From the NCBI RefSeq assembly GCF_900604485.1, contig NZ_UWOP01000001.1, forward strand, positions 1,816,369 through 1,880,368: a stretch of DNA of 64,000 nucleotides, read 5' to 3'. Positions 1-8,632 of this stretch are shown here, one piece after another. A program made the translations under genes and the position numbers. The notes under the pieces are model-generated. The model worked only from the letters and a program-made list of their open reading frames with translations, made no database searches and was not told where the DNA came from. This stretch comes from Enterococcus mediterraneensis (GTDB lineage Bacteria; Bacillota; Bacilli; Lactobacillales; Enterococcaceae). How positions within the stretch are numbered: the stretch's first letter is position 1; every line of letters begins with the position of its first letter.

Positions 1-62
1 AGAGTTTACTATTAGCAAACTTGAACAGAAAATTTATCAGAAGATTTTTTGGAGGCAGTACC

Positions 63-605
63 ATGGAGATCGGCGAGAAACTGCGTAACTTGCGGGTGCA
101 GAAAAACTTAACACAAGAAGAACTAGGTGAGCGGACAGATTTGTCGAAAGGCTATATTTCACAATTAGAACGTGATCTCAGCTCACCGTCGATGGAAACA
201 TTTTTTTCTATTCTAGAAGTTTTAGGTGTGACACCGGAAGAATTTTTTCGTCAAGATTTAGTCGATCAGCAGATCGTCTATACGAAAGAGGACAGTACGA
301 TTTATTACGATGAAGAAAACGGCTATGAATTGAAATGGCTGATCCCGGACTCCAATGAAAAAGAGATGGAGCCGGTCTTATTGACCTTCGATCAGGCGGG
401 AGAATACAAAACTTTCGAGCCGTCGCTGTCAGAAACCTTTATTTATGTCCTTGATGGCCGTATCACATTGACGCTGGGCGAAAATGTTTATACAGCAAAA
501 AAAGGGCAAGCCATCTACTATCAAGCCACCGAACCTCATCAGTTGAAAAATCAAGCCAACGGTAAAAGCCGGATCTTGATTGTTGCGACAGATTCTTATC
601 TATAA
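63..605 (+). CDS. XRE-family regulator with C-terminal cupin domain
   Basis: Predicted DNA-binding regulator of 180 aa. Residues about 3-60 form an XRE/Cro helix-turn-helix (EIGEKLRNLR, then LSKGYISQLERD), and residues about 105-180 form a small beta-barrel cupin, the usual ligand-sensing half of PuuR-like regulators. I chose ATG 63 over an in-frame start at 21 because GGAGG lies at 51-55, eight bases upstream. It lies 17 bases before potA, so it probably belongs to the same operon and controls polyamine uptake. This link is inferred from position; the ligand cannot be read from the sequence. Confidence 0.85.
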   Translation: MEIGEKLRNLRVQKNLTQEELGERTDLSKGYISQLERDLSSPSMETFFSILEVLGVTPEEFFRQDLVDQQIVYTKEDSTIYYDEENGYELKWLIPDSNEKEMEPVLLTFDQAGEYKTFEPSLSETFIYVLDGRITLTLGENVYTAKKGQAIYYQATEPHQLKNQANGKSRILIVATDSYL

Positions 606-622
606 ATTAGGAGTGTGAAAAA

Positions 623-1705
623 GTGAAACCAATTATTTCATTCAAAAATGTAGTGAAACAATATGACGAAGATACGGTCTTGAAAAATGTCAGTTTTGAG
701 ATTGAAGAAGGAAAATTTTATACATTGTTAGGACCTTCCGGCTGTGGTAAAACCACAATCTTGCGGATCATCGCCGGATTTACAGAAGCAACACAAGGAG
801 ATGTCTTTTTTGATGGTGTGCGGATCAATGATGTGCCCGCCAACAAGCGTCAAGTCAATACTGTCTTTCAGGATTATGCGTTGTTTCCTCATATGAATGT
901 TTTTGAAAATGTAGCATTTGGCCTGCGAATCAAAAAAATGCCTAAAGATCAGATCGCACAAAAAGTTTCGCAAGCGTTGCGAATGGTCCAATTGGAAGGC
1001 TACGAAAAACGCGAGATCAGTGAAATGTCTGGTGGACAGCGGCAACGTGTAGCGATCGCTCGGGCCATCGTTAACGAGCCGAAAGTCTTATTGCTGGATG
1101 AGCCGTTATCAGCATTGGATCTGAAGTTGCGGACCGACATGCAATATGAGCTGCGGGAATTGCAACAGCGCTTAGGGATCACATTTATTTTTGTTACTCA
1201 CGATCAGGAAGAAGCTTTGGCGATGAGCGATGAAATCTTTGTCATGAACAAAGGGAAGATCGTTCAAAGCGGAACCCCGGTAGATATTTATGACGAACCT
1301 ATCAATCATTTCGTGGCTGACTTTGTCGGTGAAAGCAATATCGTCGACGGTACGATGATCGAAGACAACTTGGTGGAATTTGTCGGCAAACGGTTTGAAT
1401 GTGTGGACGGCGGGATGCGCCCTAATGAACCGGTGGAAGTTGTGATCCGTCCAGAAGACCTTTCGCTGACTTCTGCGGAAAAAGGCAAATTAGTGGTGAA
1501 AGTAGACACACAATTATTCCGAGGCGTCCATTACGAGATCATTTGTTACGATGAACAAGGCAATGAATGGATGGTCCATTCTACTCGTAAAGCCGTCGAA
1601 GGCAGCCGTATCGGATTATATTTTGAACCGGAAGACATCCATGTCATGCGTTTCAATGAATCAGAAAAAGATTTCGATGCCCGCTTAGAAAGCTATGAAG
1701 AGTAG
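623..1705 (+). CDS. potA: spermidine/putrescine ABC transporter ATPase PotA
   Basis: Cytoplasmic ATPase that powers polyamine import. In the 360-aa product the Walker A motif GPSGCGKTT is at residues 37-45, the Q-loop near 83, the signature MSGGQRQR near 135-142, and Walker [13 protein letters not shown] near 155-166. The last 100 residues form a TOBE-type regulatory domain, as in other PotA/MalK-class ATPases. The start is GTG 623 with AGGAG at 609-613. The next three genes encode two permeases and the binding protein, which gives a complete potABCD system. The family assignment is firm, and polyamine specificity follows from PotB/C/D. Confidence 0.95.
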   Translation: MKPIISFKNVVKQYDEDTVLKNVSFEIEEGKFYTLLGPSGCGKTTILRIIAGFTEATQGDVFFDGVRINDVPANKRQVNTVFQDYALFPHMNVFENVAFGLRIKKMPKDQIAQKVSQALRMVQLEGYEKREISEMSGGQRQRVAIARAIVNEPKVLLLDEPLSALDLKLRTDMQYELRELQQRLGITFIFVTHDQEEALAMSDEIFVMNKGKIVQSGTPVDIYDEPINHFVADFVGESNIVDGTMIEDNLVEFVGKRFECVDGGMRPNEPVEVVIRPEDLSLTSAEKGKLVVKVDTQLFRGVHYEIICYDEQGNEWMVHSTRKAVEGSRIGLYFEPEDIHVMRFNESEKDFDARLESYEE

Positions 1706-1717
1706 GAGGGAATACAA

Positions 1718-2527
1718 ATGACAAAAATGCGTCGGCTTTACTCTGTTCCTTACTTTATCTGGCTGCTGCTGTTTGTGATCGCGCCGGTCTTATTGATTAT
1801 CTATCAATCATTTTTTGATACCAATGGGGCTTTCACATTGGCCAATTATCAGAACTATCTTACTTCCGGCAAGTATCTGACGATGACGTTGAATTCTGTA
1901 TGGTATGCATTCTTAATTACTTTATTGACCTTATTGATCAGTTACCCGACAGCCTATTTTTTGACAAAATTGAAGCATAAAGATTTGTGGCTTTTGCTGA
2001 TCATCTTGCCGACTTGGGTCAACTTATTGCTGAAAGCTTACGCGTTTATCGGGATCTTCGGCATCCACGGCGGGATCAATCAATTTATCGGATTGTTTGG
2101 TTTGGCACCGCAGCAGATCTTGTTTACTGATACCAGTTTCCTGATCGTTGCTATGTATATCGAGCTTCCGTTTATGATCATGCCGATCTTTAACGCATTG
2201 GAGGAAATGAATCCTTCCTTGATCAGTGCCAGTCGTGATCTTGGCGCCAATAACTTTGAAACATTCCGTCGGGTGATCTTTCCACTATCACTGAATGGCG
2301 TGAAAAGCGGTGTGCAGGCAGTCTTTATCCCGTCACTTTCTTTATTCATGCTGACACGTCTGATTGGCGGAAATCGCGTCATCACTTTAGGGACCGCTAT
2401 TGAACAGCATTTCCTAGTCACTCAAAACTGGGGGATGGGTTCGACGATCGGTGTCGTATTGATCGTAGCGATGTTCCTTGTGATGATCCTGACCGGCGAA
2501 AAACGCAAAGGGGGGCATAAAAAATGA
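1718..2527 (+). CDS. potB: spermidine/putrescine ABC transporter permease PotB
   Basis: Integral membrane permease of 269 aa with about six hydrophobic helices. The cytoplasmic EAA loop that docks the ATPase is visible as ASRDLGANNFETFRRVIFP around residues 168-186. The start ATG 1718 follows AGGAGGG. It is 12 bases after potA, and its stop overlaps the potC start in an ATGA, which points to translational coupling. It would form the heterodimeric channel with PotC. Confidence 0.94.
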   Translation: MTKMRRLYSVPYFIWLLLFVIAPVLLIIYQSFFDTNGAFTLANYQNYLTSGKYLTMTLNSVWYAFLITLLTLLISYPTAYFLTKLKHKDLWLLLIILPTWVNLLLKAYAFIGIFGIHGGINQFIGLFGLAPQQILFTDTSFLIVAMYIELPFMIMPIFNALEEMNPSLISASRDLGANNFETFRRVIFPLSLNGVKSGVQAVFIPSLSLFMLTRLIGGNRVITLGTAIEQHFLVTQNWGMGSTIGVVLIVAMFLVMILTGEKRKGGHKK

Positions 2528-3357
2528 AAATCAAATGGTCGCATCTATACTTGGCGTTCGTCTTTTTGCTGCTGTATATCCCTATTTTTTATTTGATCTT
2601 TTATTCATTTAATGAAGGTGGAACCATGAATGCTTTCACTGGATTCACTTGGGAACACTATCAAGCAGTTTTCGCTGATACCCGTCTGATCATCATCGTG
2701 TTGAATACCTTTATGCTGGCGTTTTTATCCGCACTGATCGCAACGGTGATCGGTACATTCGGTGCGATGGGCATTTACTATACAAAGAAACGCTATCTGC
2801 GGACCGCATTGTTAAGTGCGAATAATATTTTGCTGGTTTCACCGGACGTTATCATCGGTGCCAGCTTTCTGATCTTCTTTACCATGATCGGCAGCGTCTT
2901 TCGCGGATTCAATCTGGGCTTTGGCAGCGTGCTGCTGTCTCATATCGCATTTAGTATTCCTATCGTTGTTCTGATGGTCTTGCCTAAGCTGCAAGAAATG
3001 AACGATTCGATGGTGGATGCCGCTCGCGATCTGGGAGCGAATAATCTGCAAGTAGTCAAAAGCATCATCTTGCCATTTTTATCACCAGGGATCATTGCCG
3101 GTTATTTTATGGCCTTTACCTATTCGCTGGATGATTTTGCCGTGACCTTTTTCGTTACCGGTAACGGATTCTCTACATTGTCCGTTGAGATCTATTCCCG
3201 CGCGCGGCAAGGAATCAGTTTGGAAATCAACGCATTAAGTACGTTGGTATTTCTTTTCTCACTGGTTCTCGTTGTAGGCTATTACTTTATCAGTAAAGAA
3301 AATCGCTCGCCGAAAATACGTAAAAACCGCAAAGTGGAGGTGCCGGAAATTCGATGA
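2524..3357 (+). CDS. potC: spermidine/putrescine ABC transporter permease PotC
   Basis: Second permease subunit, 277 aa, with six predicted membrane helices. Its EAA loop AARDLGANNLQVVKSIILP lies near residues 162-180. The start overlaps the potB stop by four bases, and the stop overlaps the potD start by four, so the three genes are translationally coupled. The N-terminus begins directly with the first membrane helix (YLAFVFLLLYIPIFY). Confidence 0.94.
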   Translation: MKIKWSHLYLAFVFLLLYIPIFYLIFYSFNEGGTMNAFTGFTWEHYQAVFADTRLIIIVLNTFMLAFLSALIATVIGTFGAMGIYYTKKRYLRTALLSANNILLVSPDVIIGASFLIFFTMIGSVFRGFNLGFGSVLLSHIAFSIPIVVLMVLPKLQEMNDSMVDAARDLGANNLQVVKSIILPFLSPGIIAGYFMAFTYSLDDFAVTFFVTGNGFSTLSVEIYSRARQGISLEINALSTLVFLFSLVLVVGYYFISKENRSPKIRKNRKVEVPEIR

Positions 3358-4427
3358 AAAAATTACAATCATTAGTCATTGGTATTCTGGCGATCATTCT
3401 CGTGCTGGTTTTTTCTGTCCGGCAATTAGAAAAATCTACTGGCATGGCAGGTGCCAAAGTCGTCAACATCTATAATTGGGGCGACTATATCGATCCAGAA
3501 TTGATCAATAAGTTTGAAAAAGAATATGGTTACAAAGTCAATTACGATACCTTCGATTCCAACGAAGCAATGTTCACAAAGGTCCAACAAGGCGGTACCG
3601 CCTATGATATCGCGGTGCCAAGTGAATATATGATTGAAAAAATGATCGAGGAAAAGTTACTGCTGCCTCTTGATCATAAAAAGATCAAAGGCTTATCTGC
3701 TATCGATGAACGCTTTTTGAATCTTAGTTTCGATCCAGGCAATCAATACTCGATTCCATACTTCTGGGGGACATTGGGGATCGTTTATAACGATAAATTC
3801 GTCAAAGCCGACGAGATCACTTCTTGGAATGATCTATGGCGTCCGGAATTAAAAGACAAGATCATGGTGATCGACGGTGCTCGTGAATTTATCGGATTAG
3901 GTTTGAACTCGTTAGGTTATTCTTTAAACAGCAAGAACGATCAACAGCTGAAAGAAGCCTTTGAAAAACTGAAAAAAATGACACCGAATATCAAGGCCAT
4001 TGTGGCAGATGAAATCAAAATGTATATGGCCAACGAAGAAAGTGCCGTAGCGGTGACCTTTTCCGGGGAAGCCGCGGACATGATGTGGGAGAATGAACAT
4101 TTGCACTATGTTCTGCCTTCGGAAGGTTCAAATCTGTGGTTCGATAATATCGTTATCCCTAAAACCGCAAAAAATGTCCAAGGAGCATATGATTTCATCA
4201 ACTTTATGCTGGAACCTGAAAATGCCGCCCAAAATGCGGAATATATCGGTTATTCTACACCGAACAAAGAAGCGAAGGCGCTTCTGCCAAAAGAAATCAG
4301 CAGTGATCCACAATTCTATCCTTCTGATGAAGAACTGACTCATATGGAGGTTTATGAAAATCTAGGGTCGAAATATCTGGAATATTATAATGATCTGTTT
4401 TTGGAATTGAAGATGTATCGTCGTTAA
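3354..4427 (+). CDS. potD: spermidine/putrescine-binding protein PotD
   Basis: Extracytoplasmic polyamine-binding protein of 357 aa. An N-terminal hydrophobic segment (SLVIGILAIILVLVFSV) is followed by the mature periplasmic-binding fold that starts VNIYNWGDYIDPELINKFEK, typical of PotD/PotF. No lipobox cysteine follows the hydrophobic segment, so it is either membrane-anchored by the uncleaved helix or secreted, unlike most Gram-positive binding lipoproteins. It is the last gene of the operon. Its downstream terminator appears to be split by the insertion sequence that follows. Confidence 0.93.
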   Translation: MKKLQSLVIGILAIILVLVFSVRQLEKSTGMAGAKVVNIYNWGDYIDPELINKFEKEYGYKVNYDTFDSNEAMFTKVQQGGTAYDIAVPSEYMIEKMIEEKLLLPLDHKKIKGLSAIDERFLNLSFDPGNQYSIPYFWGTLGIVYNDKFVKADEITSWNDLWRPELKDKIMVIDGAREFIGLGLNSLGYSLNSKNDQQLKEAFEKLKKMTPNIKAIVADEIKMYMANEESAVAVTFSGEAADMMWENEHLHYVLPSEGSNLWFDNIVIPKTAKNVQGAYDFINFMLEPENAAQNAEYIGYSTPNKEAKALLPKEISSDPQFYPSDEELTHMEVYENLGSKYLEYYNDLFLELKMYRR

Positions 4428-4543
4428 TAATAACTACAAAAGTCCAAAAAAATACAAGAAATCCGAATGCTAAAAGACTCCTGATCGTCACATTGATTGG
4501 CTCCCCGTCAAGTGGACACGGAAATATAATAAAATTTTTAGAG

Positions 4544-4584
4544 AGCTGTTTGCTAATTTTGTGGCAAACAGTTCTTTTGTTTTT
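4544..4584 (+). terminator. Rho-independent terminator downstream of potD
   Basis: CTGTTTGC (from 4546) pairs with GCAAACAG (to 4571) around a 10-base loop, followed by a T-rich tract to 4584. It lies inside the left end of the IS and would stop transcripts coming from potABCD. Confidence 0.7.
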
Positions 4585-4615
4585 CATTGTTTAAACTTCA
4601 ACTGCGCTCGGTTGA

Positions 4616-4668
4616 CGTATCCCTTAGATGTACGAAATAAAGGACATTTCACACATCTAAGAGATACG
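4616..4668. repeat. long hairpin just past the IS orfB stop
   Basis: CGTATCCCTTAGATGT (4616-4631) pairs with ACATCTAAGAGATACG (4653-4668), 15 of 16 positions, with a 21-base loop. It begins four bases after the orfB stop on the minus strand. There is no T-run, so it is not a classic terminator. It may protect or attenuate transposase mRNA, or be recognised by transposase. Confidence 0.55.
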
Positions 4669-4672
4669 ATTA

Positions 4673-5581
4673 TTAAGCTACCATTAAAAGCTGTTGGTGA
4701 ACTTGTAATGGAGTTTTGGATTTCAAGCATCGTTGATAACGACCATTGTTATAGTAGTTGATGTAATCTTCGATCATCGATACGAGATCTTCGCGTCTTG
4801 TAAATTTACGACGATAGTATTTTTCACGTTTCAATGTTCCCCAGAATCCTTCCATTGGTCCATTATCAATACAATGGGCAACACGAGACATGCTTTGTTT
4901 CATCCCTTGATTTTTGATTTTAGTTCTCATGTTTTTACTGGTGTACTGAAACCCTCGATCGCTATGGAATAGCGGATGAGCCTCAGGCTCAAGTCGAATC
5001 GCTTCGTCAAAGGTATCAAAAACCAACTTATTATCATTTCTATCGCTAATGATGAAAGAGACAATACGCCGATCTGCTAAGTCTAGAATGGCACTAAGGT
5101 AAATTTTCTTTACTTGGTTTCCTAGAGTGTACTTGAATTCACTGACATCAGTTAGCCATTTTTCATTTGGTTTATCTGCATGGAAATTTCTATTTAGATA
5201 GTTCTTGGCAATATGATAAGGATTACTGGAAGCTTTAGTAATTCCGTTTGGATGGTGTTTGACGGTAGATTTAATTTGAAGACTACGACAAATCCGCAAT
5301 ACTCTTTTGTCATTGACGTGCAAACCAAAGTCTTGAACCAAATCGTCGCGGATTCTCCGATACCCCTTGTCGTTATCTGCTTCATAGATATATCTTACTA
5401 GGTCTGCCAGGTGCTCGTTAAAGATAGTTTGAGCTGATTTTGGTTGCTTTAACCAACGGTAATACGCTGATCTGGAGACGTGTAAAAAATCACACATTAA
5501 TTTTATCGAATAATTTTTGAGATTATGAAGTTCCTTAATTGCTTGGTATTCAAAGATATGACGGATGAGGTCTAGTCCCAC
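4673..5581 (-). CDS. IS3-family transposase OrfB (DDE integrase)
   Basis: Catalytic half of the transposase. It has an N-terminal HTH_21-like segment (YRWLKQPKSAQ) and an rve integrase core with the DDE residues visible in WLTDVSEFKY, LFHSDRGFQYTS and NGPMEGFWGTLKRE. The frame opens at a GTG (5581), but in this family OrfB is normally made as an OrfAB fusion by -1 frameshifting. The frame is open upstream to the A-run at 5602-5608, which fits. The 302 residues from the GTG to the stop contain no frame break, so the element may be active. Confidence 0.92.
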   Translation of the reverse strand: MGLDLIRHIFEYQAIKELHNLKNYSIKLMCDFLHVSRSAYYRWLKQPKSAQTIFNEHLADLVRYIYEADNDKGYRRIRDDLVQDFGLHVNDKRVLRICRSLQIKSTVKHHPNGITKASSNPYHIAKNYLNRNFHADKPNEKWLTDVSEFKYTLGNQVKKIYLSAILDLADRRIVSFIISDRNDNKLVFDTFDEAIRLEPEAHPLFHSDRGFQYTSKNMRTKIKNQGMKQSMSRVAHCIDNGPMEGFWGTLKREKYYRRKFTRREDLVSMIEDYINYYNNGRYQRCLKSKTPLQVHQQLLMVA

Positions 5582-6255
5582 TTCCTTTCTAACTCCCTGA
5601 CTTTTTTTAAGAGGTCATTTTCCATTTCTAACCGTTTGATTTTGCGTTCTTGTTCAGCCAGTTGATCACGCATTTCTTCTTCAGGTGTCCGACTGGGTTT
5701 TGTTCCAGCTCGATGTCCTCGGCGATCTTTTAGGCCGGCTTCGCCCATTTCCTCATATTTTAGTACCCAATTACGTACCTGTTGGTACGATACCTGATAC
5801 TTGGTAGCCGTTTTGCCATAGTTATGATCATGCACAATACAATAATGGACAATTTCCACCCGTTTTTTGAAGGTTGTTTTTCTTGATTGACTCATTTGAC
5901 TTCCACCGCTTCCTGTTTTGAAGTTTCCATGAGTATTATATATCTTTATCCAATCTCGTAGTTGTTTAGACTGTCTTAGTCCGTATTTCTTAGTAATTTC
6001 CGACAGACTCCCTAAACCATTTAGGTAATCATTTACAGCCTGAATCTTTGTTTCAATTGTATAGTGTGTATTCTTCCGTCTTGCTAATAAGCCAGTAGGA
6101 CCCCCATTCTCATAAAGCATAATCCAGTTCCTTAAAGCAGCCCAACTAATGTCTGCAGTGCGAGCTAGGCTGGTCATACTGTCTTCACCATTCAAATAGC
6201 TCTCTACTAGTTCTACTCGTTTTTCTGGAGTGAGTTTCATCTTTCTTTTTGGCAT
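5572..6255 (-). CDS. IS3-family transposase OrfA (DNA-binding, InsJ-like)
   Basis: 227-aa DNA-binding half of an IS150-type transposase. Three successive helix-turn-helix segments (near residues 10-55, 65-110 and 125-170) resemble InsJ, for example LARTADISWAALRNWI and YQVSYQQVRNWVLKYEE. A C-terminal leucine-rich coiled coil (LAEQERKIKRLEMENDLLKK) mediates multimerisation in the family. It overlaps orfB by 10 bases, and the slippery site lies in the LLKKV codons. The start ATG 6255 follows a GGGGG stretch. Confidence 0.9.
   Translation of the reverse strand: MPKRKMKLTPEKRVELVESYLNGEDSMTSLARTADISWAALRNWIMLYENGGPTGLLARRKNTHYTIETKIQAVNDYLNGLGSLSEITKKYGLRQSKQLRDWIKIYNTHGNFKTGSGGSQMSQSRKTTFKKRVEIVHYCIVHDHNYGKTATKYQVSYQQVRNWVLKYEEMGEAGLKDRRGHRAGTKPSRTPEEEMRDQLAEQERKIKRLEMENDLLKKVRELERKWD
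5602..5608 (-). promoter_or_regulatory. programmed -1 frameshift site of the IS
   Basis: On the minus strand the orfA codons read TTA AAA AAA GTC. The seven A residues form A AAA AAA in the zero frame. A -1 slip continues into an open orfB frame (SQGVRKEV, then the GTG-encoded start), giving the usual OrfAB fusion. Confidence 0.75.
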
Positions 6256-6263
6256 ACAAAATA

Positions 6264-6307
6264 CCCCCTATACAGGACTTTTATATTTCAGTGTCCTATA
6301 TAGGGGG
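6264..6307. repeat. hairpin at the right end of the IS, upstream of orfA
   Basis: CCCCCTATACAGGAC (6264-6278) pairs with GTCCTATATAGGGGG (6293-6307), 14 of 15 positions. The outer arm is also part of the IS terminal repeat, and the inner arm covers the orfA ribosome binding region. A transcript entering from outside would fold and hide that site, a known way for IS elements to avoid activation by impinging transcription. Confidence 0.6.
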
Positions 6308-6398
6308 AGCATATCACATATCGTGAAAATCAGTGGGCAGTCTTCTGGCGTTCGGATTTTTCTGTTGAGCTATTGATAATAGTATTTTTTTGCCCTGT

Positions 6399-7511
6399 TT
6401 ATTTGATCAATTCATTTAATGGCGTATACGCAAGTTCCAAATCTTTAGCGACTGCCTGCAATGTCAGCTTGCCATCATAAGTATTGACGGCATTTGCTAA
6501 TGCGGCATGGTTTTCAAACACCTCAAGAAGTGGTGAATCGGCTAATAAACGAGCGTAATAAATCGTCGCATTGCTAAGTGCATATGTAGCGGTTTGGGGA
6601 ACTGATCCGGGCATATTAGCGACAGCATAATGAATGACATTTTCACGGATATAGGTAGGATCATCGTGGGTAGCTACTTGATCGCCGGTTTCAAAGATTC
6701 CTCCTTGATCGATAGCGATATCGACGATCACTGATTTTTCAGGCATTTTTTCTACCATATGTCGAGTTACTAAAGTAGGCGCCTTGTGACCTGGAAGCAG
6801 GACCGCTCCGATCACTAAATCAGCAGTCTGTAAACTTTCTTCGATATTCAGCGAGCTGGAAAAAAGGGTCTGGACTTGCCCTTGAAATTGCGCGTCAAGT
6901 TCTTTCAATCGTGACAGGTCAACATCTAAGATCGTAACTTGCGCTCCCAGACCCAATGCGATTTTTGCGGCATTCGTACCGGCAACACCGCCGCCGATAA
7001 TTACTACATGTCCGCGTCTAACGCCCGGCACACCACCTAGCAAGATTCCTTTCCCGCCATTTGAACGTTCTAAAAGCTGTGCCCCGATTTGTGCTGCCAT
7101 ACGACCGGCAATTTCACTCATAGGGGCGAGAAGCGGTAATGAACCGTCGGATAGCTGGACATTCTCATAAGCGATCCCGGTAACACCTTTGGCTACCAGT
7201 TCCTGTGTCAGCTCTTTATTAGCGGCTAAATGCAAATAAGTGAATAAGATCAATCCGGGACGGAAATACTGATATTCTTCCGGCAGCGGTTCTTTGACTT
7301 TGATCACTAAGTCTGCTGCCCAAGCTTCTGATGCAGAGACCAGCTGGGCACCAACTGCTTGGTACTTTTCGTCAGGAATCCCTGAACCTTCTCCGGCGCC
7401 TTTTTCCACCAAGACTGTGTGACCGGCATGGATCAATTCATCCACTCCTGTTGGCGGCAAAGCAACACGGTTCTCGTTATTTTTGATTTCTTTTAAGATT
7501 CCTATTTTCAT
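6399..7511 (-). CDS. ald: alanine dehydrogenase
   Basis: NAD-dependent enzyme that interconverts L-alanine and pyruvate plus ammonia. The 370-aa product begins MKIGILKEIKNNENRVALPP, the conserved N-terminus of the AlaDH/PNT family, and carries the dinucleotide-binding motif VIIGGGVAGTNAAKIALGLG near residues 170-190. I chose ATG 7511 over an upstream in-frame ATG at 7547 because a G-rich Shine-Dalgarno (GGGGGGG) lies just upstream and the family starts here. It is monocistronic and converges on potD across the IS. Confidence 0.94.
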   Translation of the reverse strand: MKIGILKEIKNNENRVALPPTGVDELIHAGHTVLVEKGAGEGSGIPDEKYQAVGAQLVSASEAWAADLVIKVKEPLPEEYQYFRPGLILFTYLHLAANKELTQELVAKGVTGIAYENVQLSDGSLPLLAPMSEIAGRMAAQIGAQLLERSNGGKGILLGGVPGVRRGHVVIIGGGVAGTNAAKIALGLGAQVTILDVDLSRLKELDAQFQGQVQTLFSSSLNIEESLQTADLVIGAVLLPGHKAPTLVTRHMVEKMPEKSVIVDIAIDQGGIFETGDQVATHDDPTYIRENVIHYAVANMPGSVPQTATYALSNATIYYARLLADSPLLEVFENHAALANAVNTYDGKLTLQAVAKDLELAYTPLNELIK

Positions 7512-7593
7512 AGAACCCCCCCTTAACCGTTTTATTTTATTATACATTAATTAAAACGCTTTCCAAAGCAGAGACTCTGTTGTAAATTGAAAA

Positions 7594-7639
7594 ATGAACG
7601 GTCGCGACAGAAAATTGAAGAATTGTCGCGATCGTTCAT
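7594..7639 (-). terminator. terminator of the C39-like gene
   Basis: A 16-bp stem with one mismatch (7594-7609 with 7624-7639). It is followed on the minus strand by TTTTTC. Confidence 0.8.
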
Positions 7640-7682
7640 CTATTCGTTTTATTTGTTGGAAGTAAAGGAGCTGGTGTTGGCA

Positions 7683-8351
7683 TCAATTCGTGAATGTCCA
7701 ATAATGGATCGCTTGATTTTGGATTTCTTCCGTTGAAAAATTTTGTTTGAAATGATTTTTCTCAGGATCATCATTAGGATCAAGTACACGAATTTCTGTG
7801 CCTGTCATTCTAGCTAAAACCAAGATATGTCCACCATCGGTAAAATCTCCGGCAGTCACAGATGCGATAACGGGGATATCTTGTTCCAGATAACTTTGAG
7901 CTTTTTGAAAATCGTTGCCTAAATCATGGTAAGTCAGCTGATACTGGTTGGCGAAATCAGGAAAAATACTCCAAGCAGTTCCCGCACCTTCAACGAAGTA
8001 CCGATTTTGTGCCCATGAAAAGATTTCCTGCGGATCGATGGTTGTTTGCCGCCAATGAGACAATACCATACTTAACGACAAAAGGGCGCAGCCGTTATGG
8101 GCAATATCATTTTCTTCACCGGTACCGTAAGCAAGATCTTTCCACCGTTCATCTGTTTGCAGCAGCAACGGTGTCTTGAATCCTTCATCATCTAAGTGCT
8201 GATTCGCGTTCTTACTGAAAGTTTCTTGGGAAATCTGAGAGAAGGAAAATGATTCTTGATGGCTGAACAAAAAGGCGCTCGCCAGTATAAGAAAGAACCC
8301 AATCAAAATCAAGAAAGGATGGCGCTGTTTGCGTTGTTTACGTTTAGCCAT
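7683..8351 (-). CDS. membrane-anchored C39-like cysteine peptidase family protein
   Basis: 222-aa protein with a basic N-terminus and one membrane segment (FLILIGFFLILASAFLF), then an extracytoplasmic domain of the peptidase C39-like type. The probable catalytic residues are Cys in NGCALLSLSM, His in GGHILVLARM and Asp in VLDPNDDPE, in the papain-like order Cys-His-Asp. Such proteins are common in enterococci and their substrates are unknown. It is a single-gene unit with its own terminator, and the start ATG 8351 follows GAGGTGAT. Confidence 0.8.
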   Translation of the reverse strand: MAKRKQRKQRHPFLILIGFFLILASAFLFSHQESFSFSQISQETFSKNANQHLDDEGFKTPLLLQTDERWKDLAYGTGEENDIAHNGCALLSLSMVLSHWRQTTIDPQEIFSWAQNRYFVEGAGTAWSIFPDFANQYQLTYHDLGNDFQKAQSYLEQDIPVIASVTAGDFTDGGHILVLARMTGTEIRVLDPNDDPEKNHFKQNFSTEEIQNQAIHYWTFTN

Positions 8352-8517
8352 TCTTTATCACCTCATTTTTGTATTCATCTATCATTAAAACTCATATCAT
8401 AAAAAATTACCTCGGTCTAAAGGTGGAAAGATGGTTAAAATGTAGATTGATAAAATAATTGTTTAAGTTAACAGGAGTGGAATGGTTGGTAAGCTTTAAG
8501 AACAATTATCTAAAAAT

Positions 8518-8577
8518 AAAACAGCGCAATGCTAGTGGATCATTTCAAAAAAATCCAACATTGTGCTGTTTTTATTT
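8518..8577 (-). terminator. bidirectional terminator after the ABC-F gene
   Basis: AAAACAGCGCAATG (8518-8531) pairs with CATTGTGCTGTTTT (8559-8572) at 13 of 14 positions. T-runs follow on both strands. Confidence 0.8.
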
Positions 8578-8632
8578 ATACTTGTTTTAGCATTCAACCA
8601 TTTTTTAACATCAATCAATAACTGACGTGTAA

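Larger units (their letters stand above)
4482..6332 (-). mobile_element. IS3-family (IS150 group) insertion sequence
   Basis: The element carries overlapping orfA and orfB on the minus strand, joined by a slippery A-run. Its ends are imperfect inverted repeats. The left end reads TGATCGTCAC then GCTCCCCG...GGACAC...GAAATATAA (4482-4529). The reverse complement of the right end reads TGATTTTCAC then GCTCCCCC...GGACAC...GAAATATAA (6332-6281). This gives about 1.85 kb, long for the group because about 190 bases lie beyond the orfB stop. No obvious 3-4 bp target duplication is seen, so the exact ends are uncertain by several bases. Confidence 0.8.
4461..6361. repeat. split inverted repeat: probable potD/ald bidirectional terminator interrupted by the IS
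   Basis: Bases 4461-4479 and 6339-6357 are complementary over 19 positions, with two G-U pairs and one mismatch in RNA. The right arm runs into TTTTT (6357-6361). An A-run (4446-4452) lies upstream of the left arm. potD (+) and ald (-) converge here. Joined without the IS, the arms would make one bidirectional terminator. Alternatively the arms belong to the element itself as extended terminal repeats; no clear target duplication decides between the two. Confidence 0.6.

Noticed and set aside
4629-4648. TGTACGAAATAAAGGACA as the left end of the IS
   Set aside because: It would fit a short tail after orfB, but matches the right end only at GGACA; the sequence at 4482-4529 matches the right end far better, so I kept that, with reservations.
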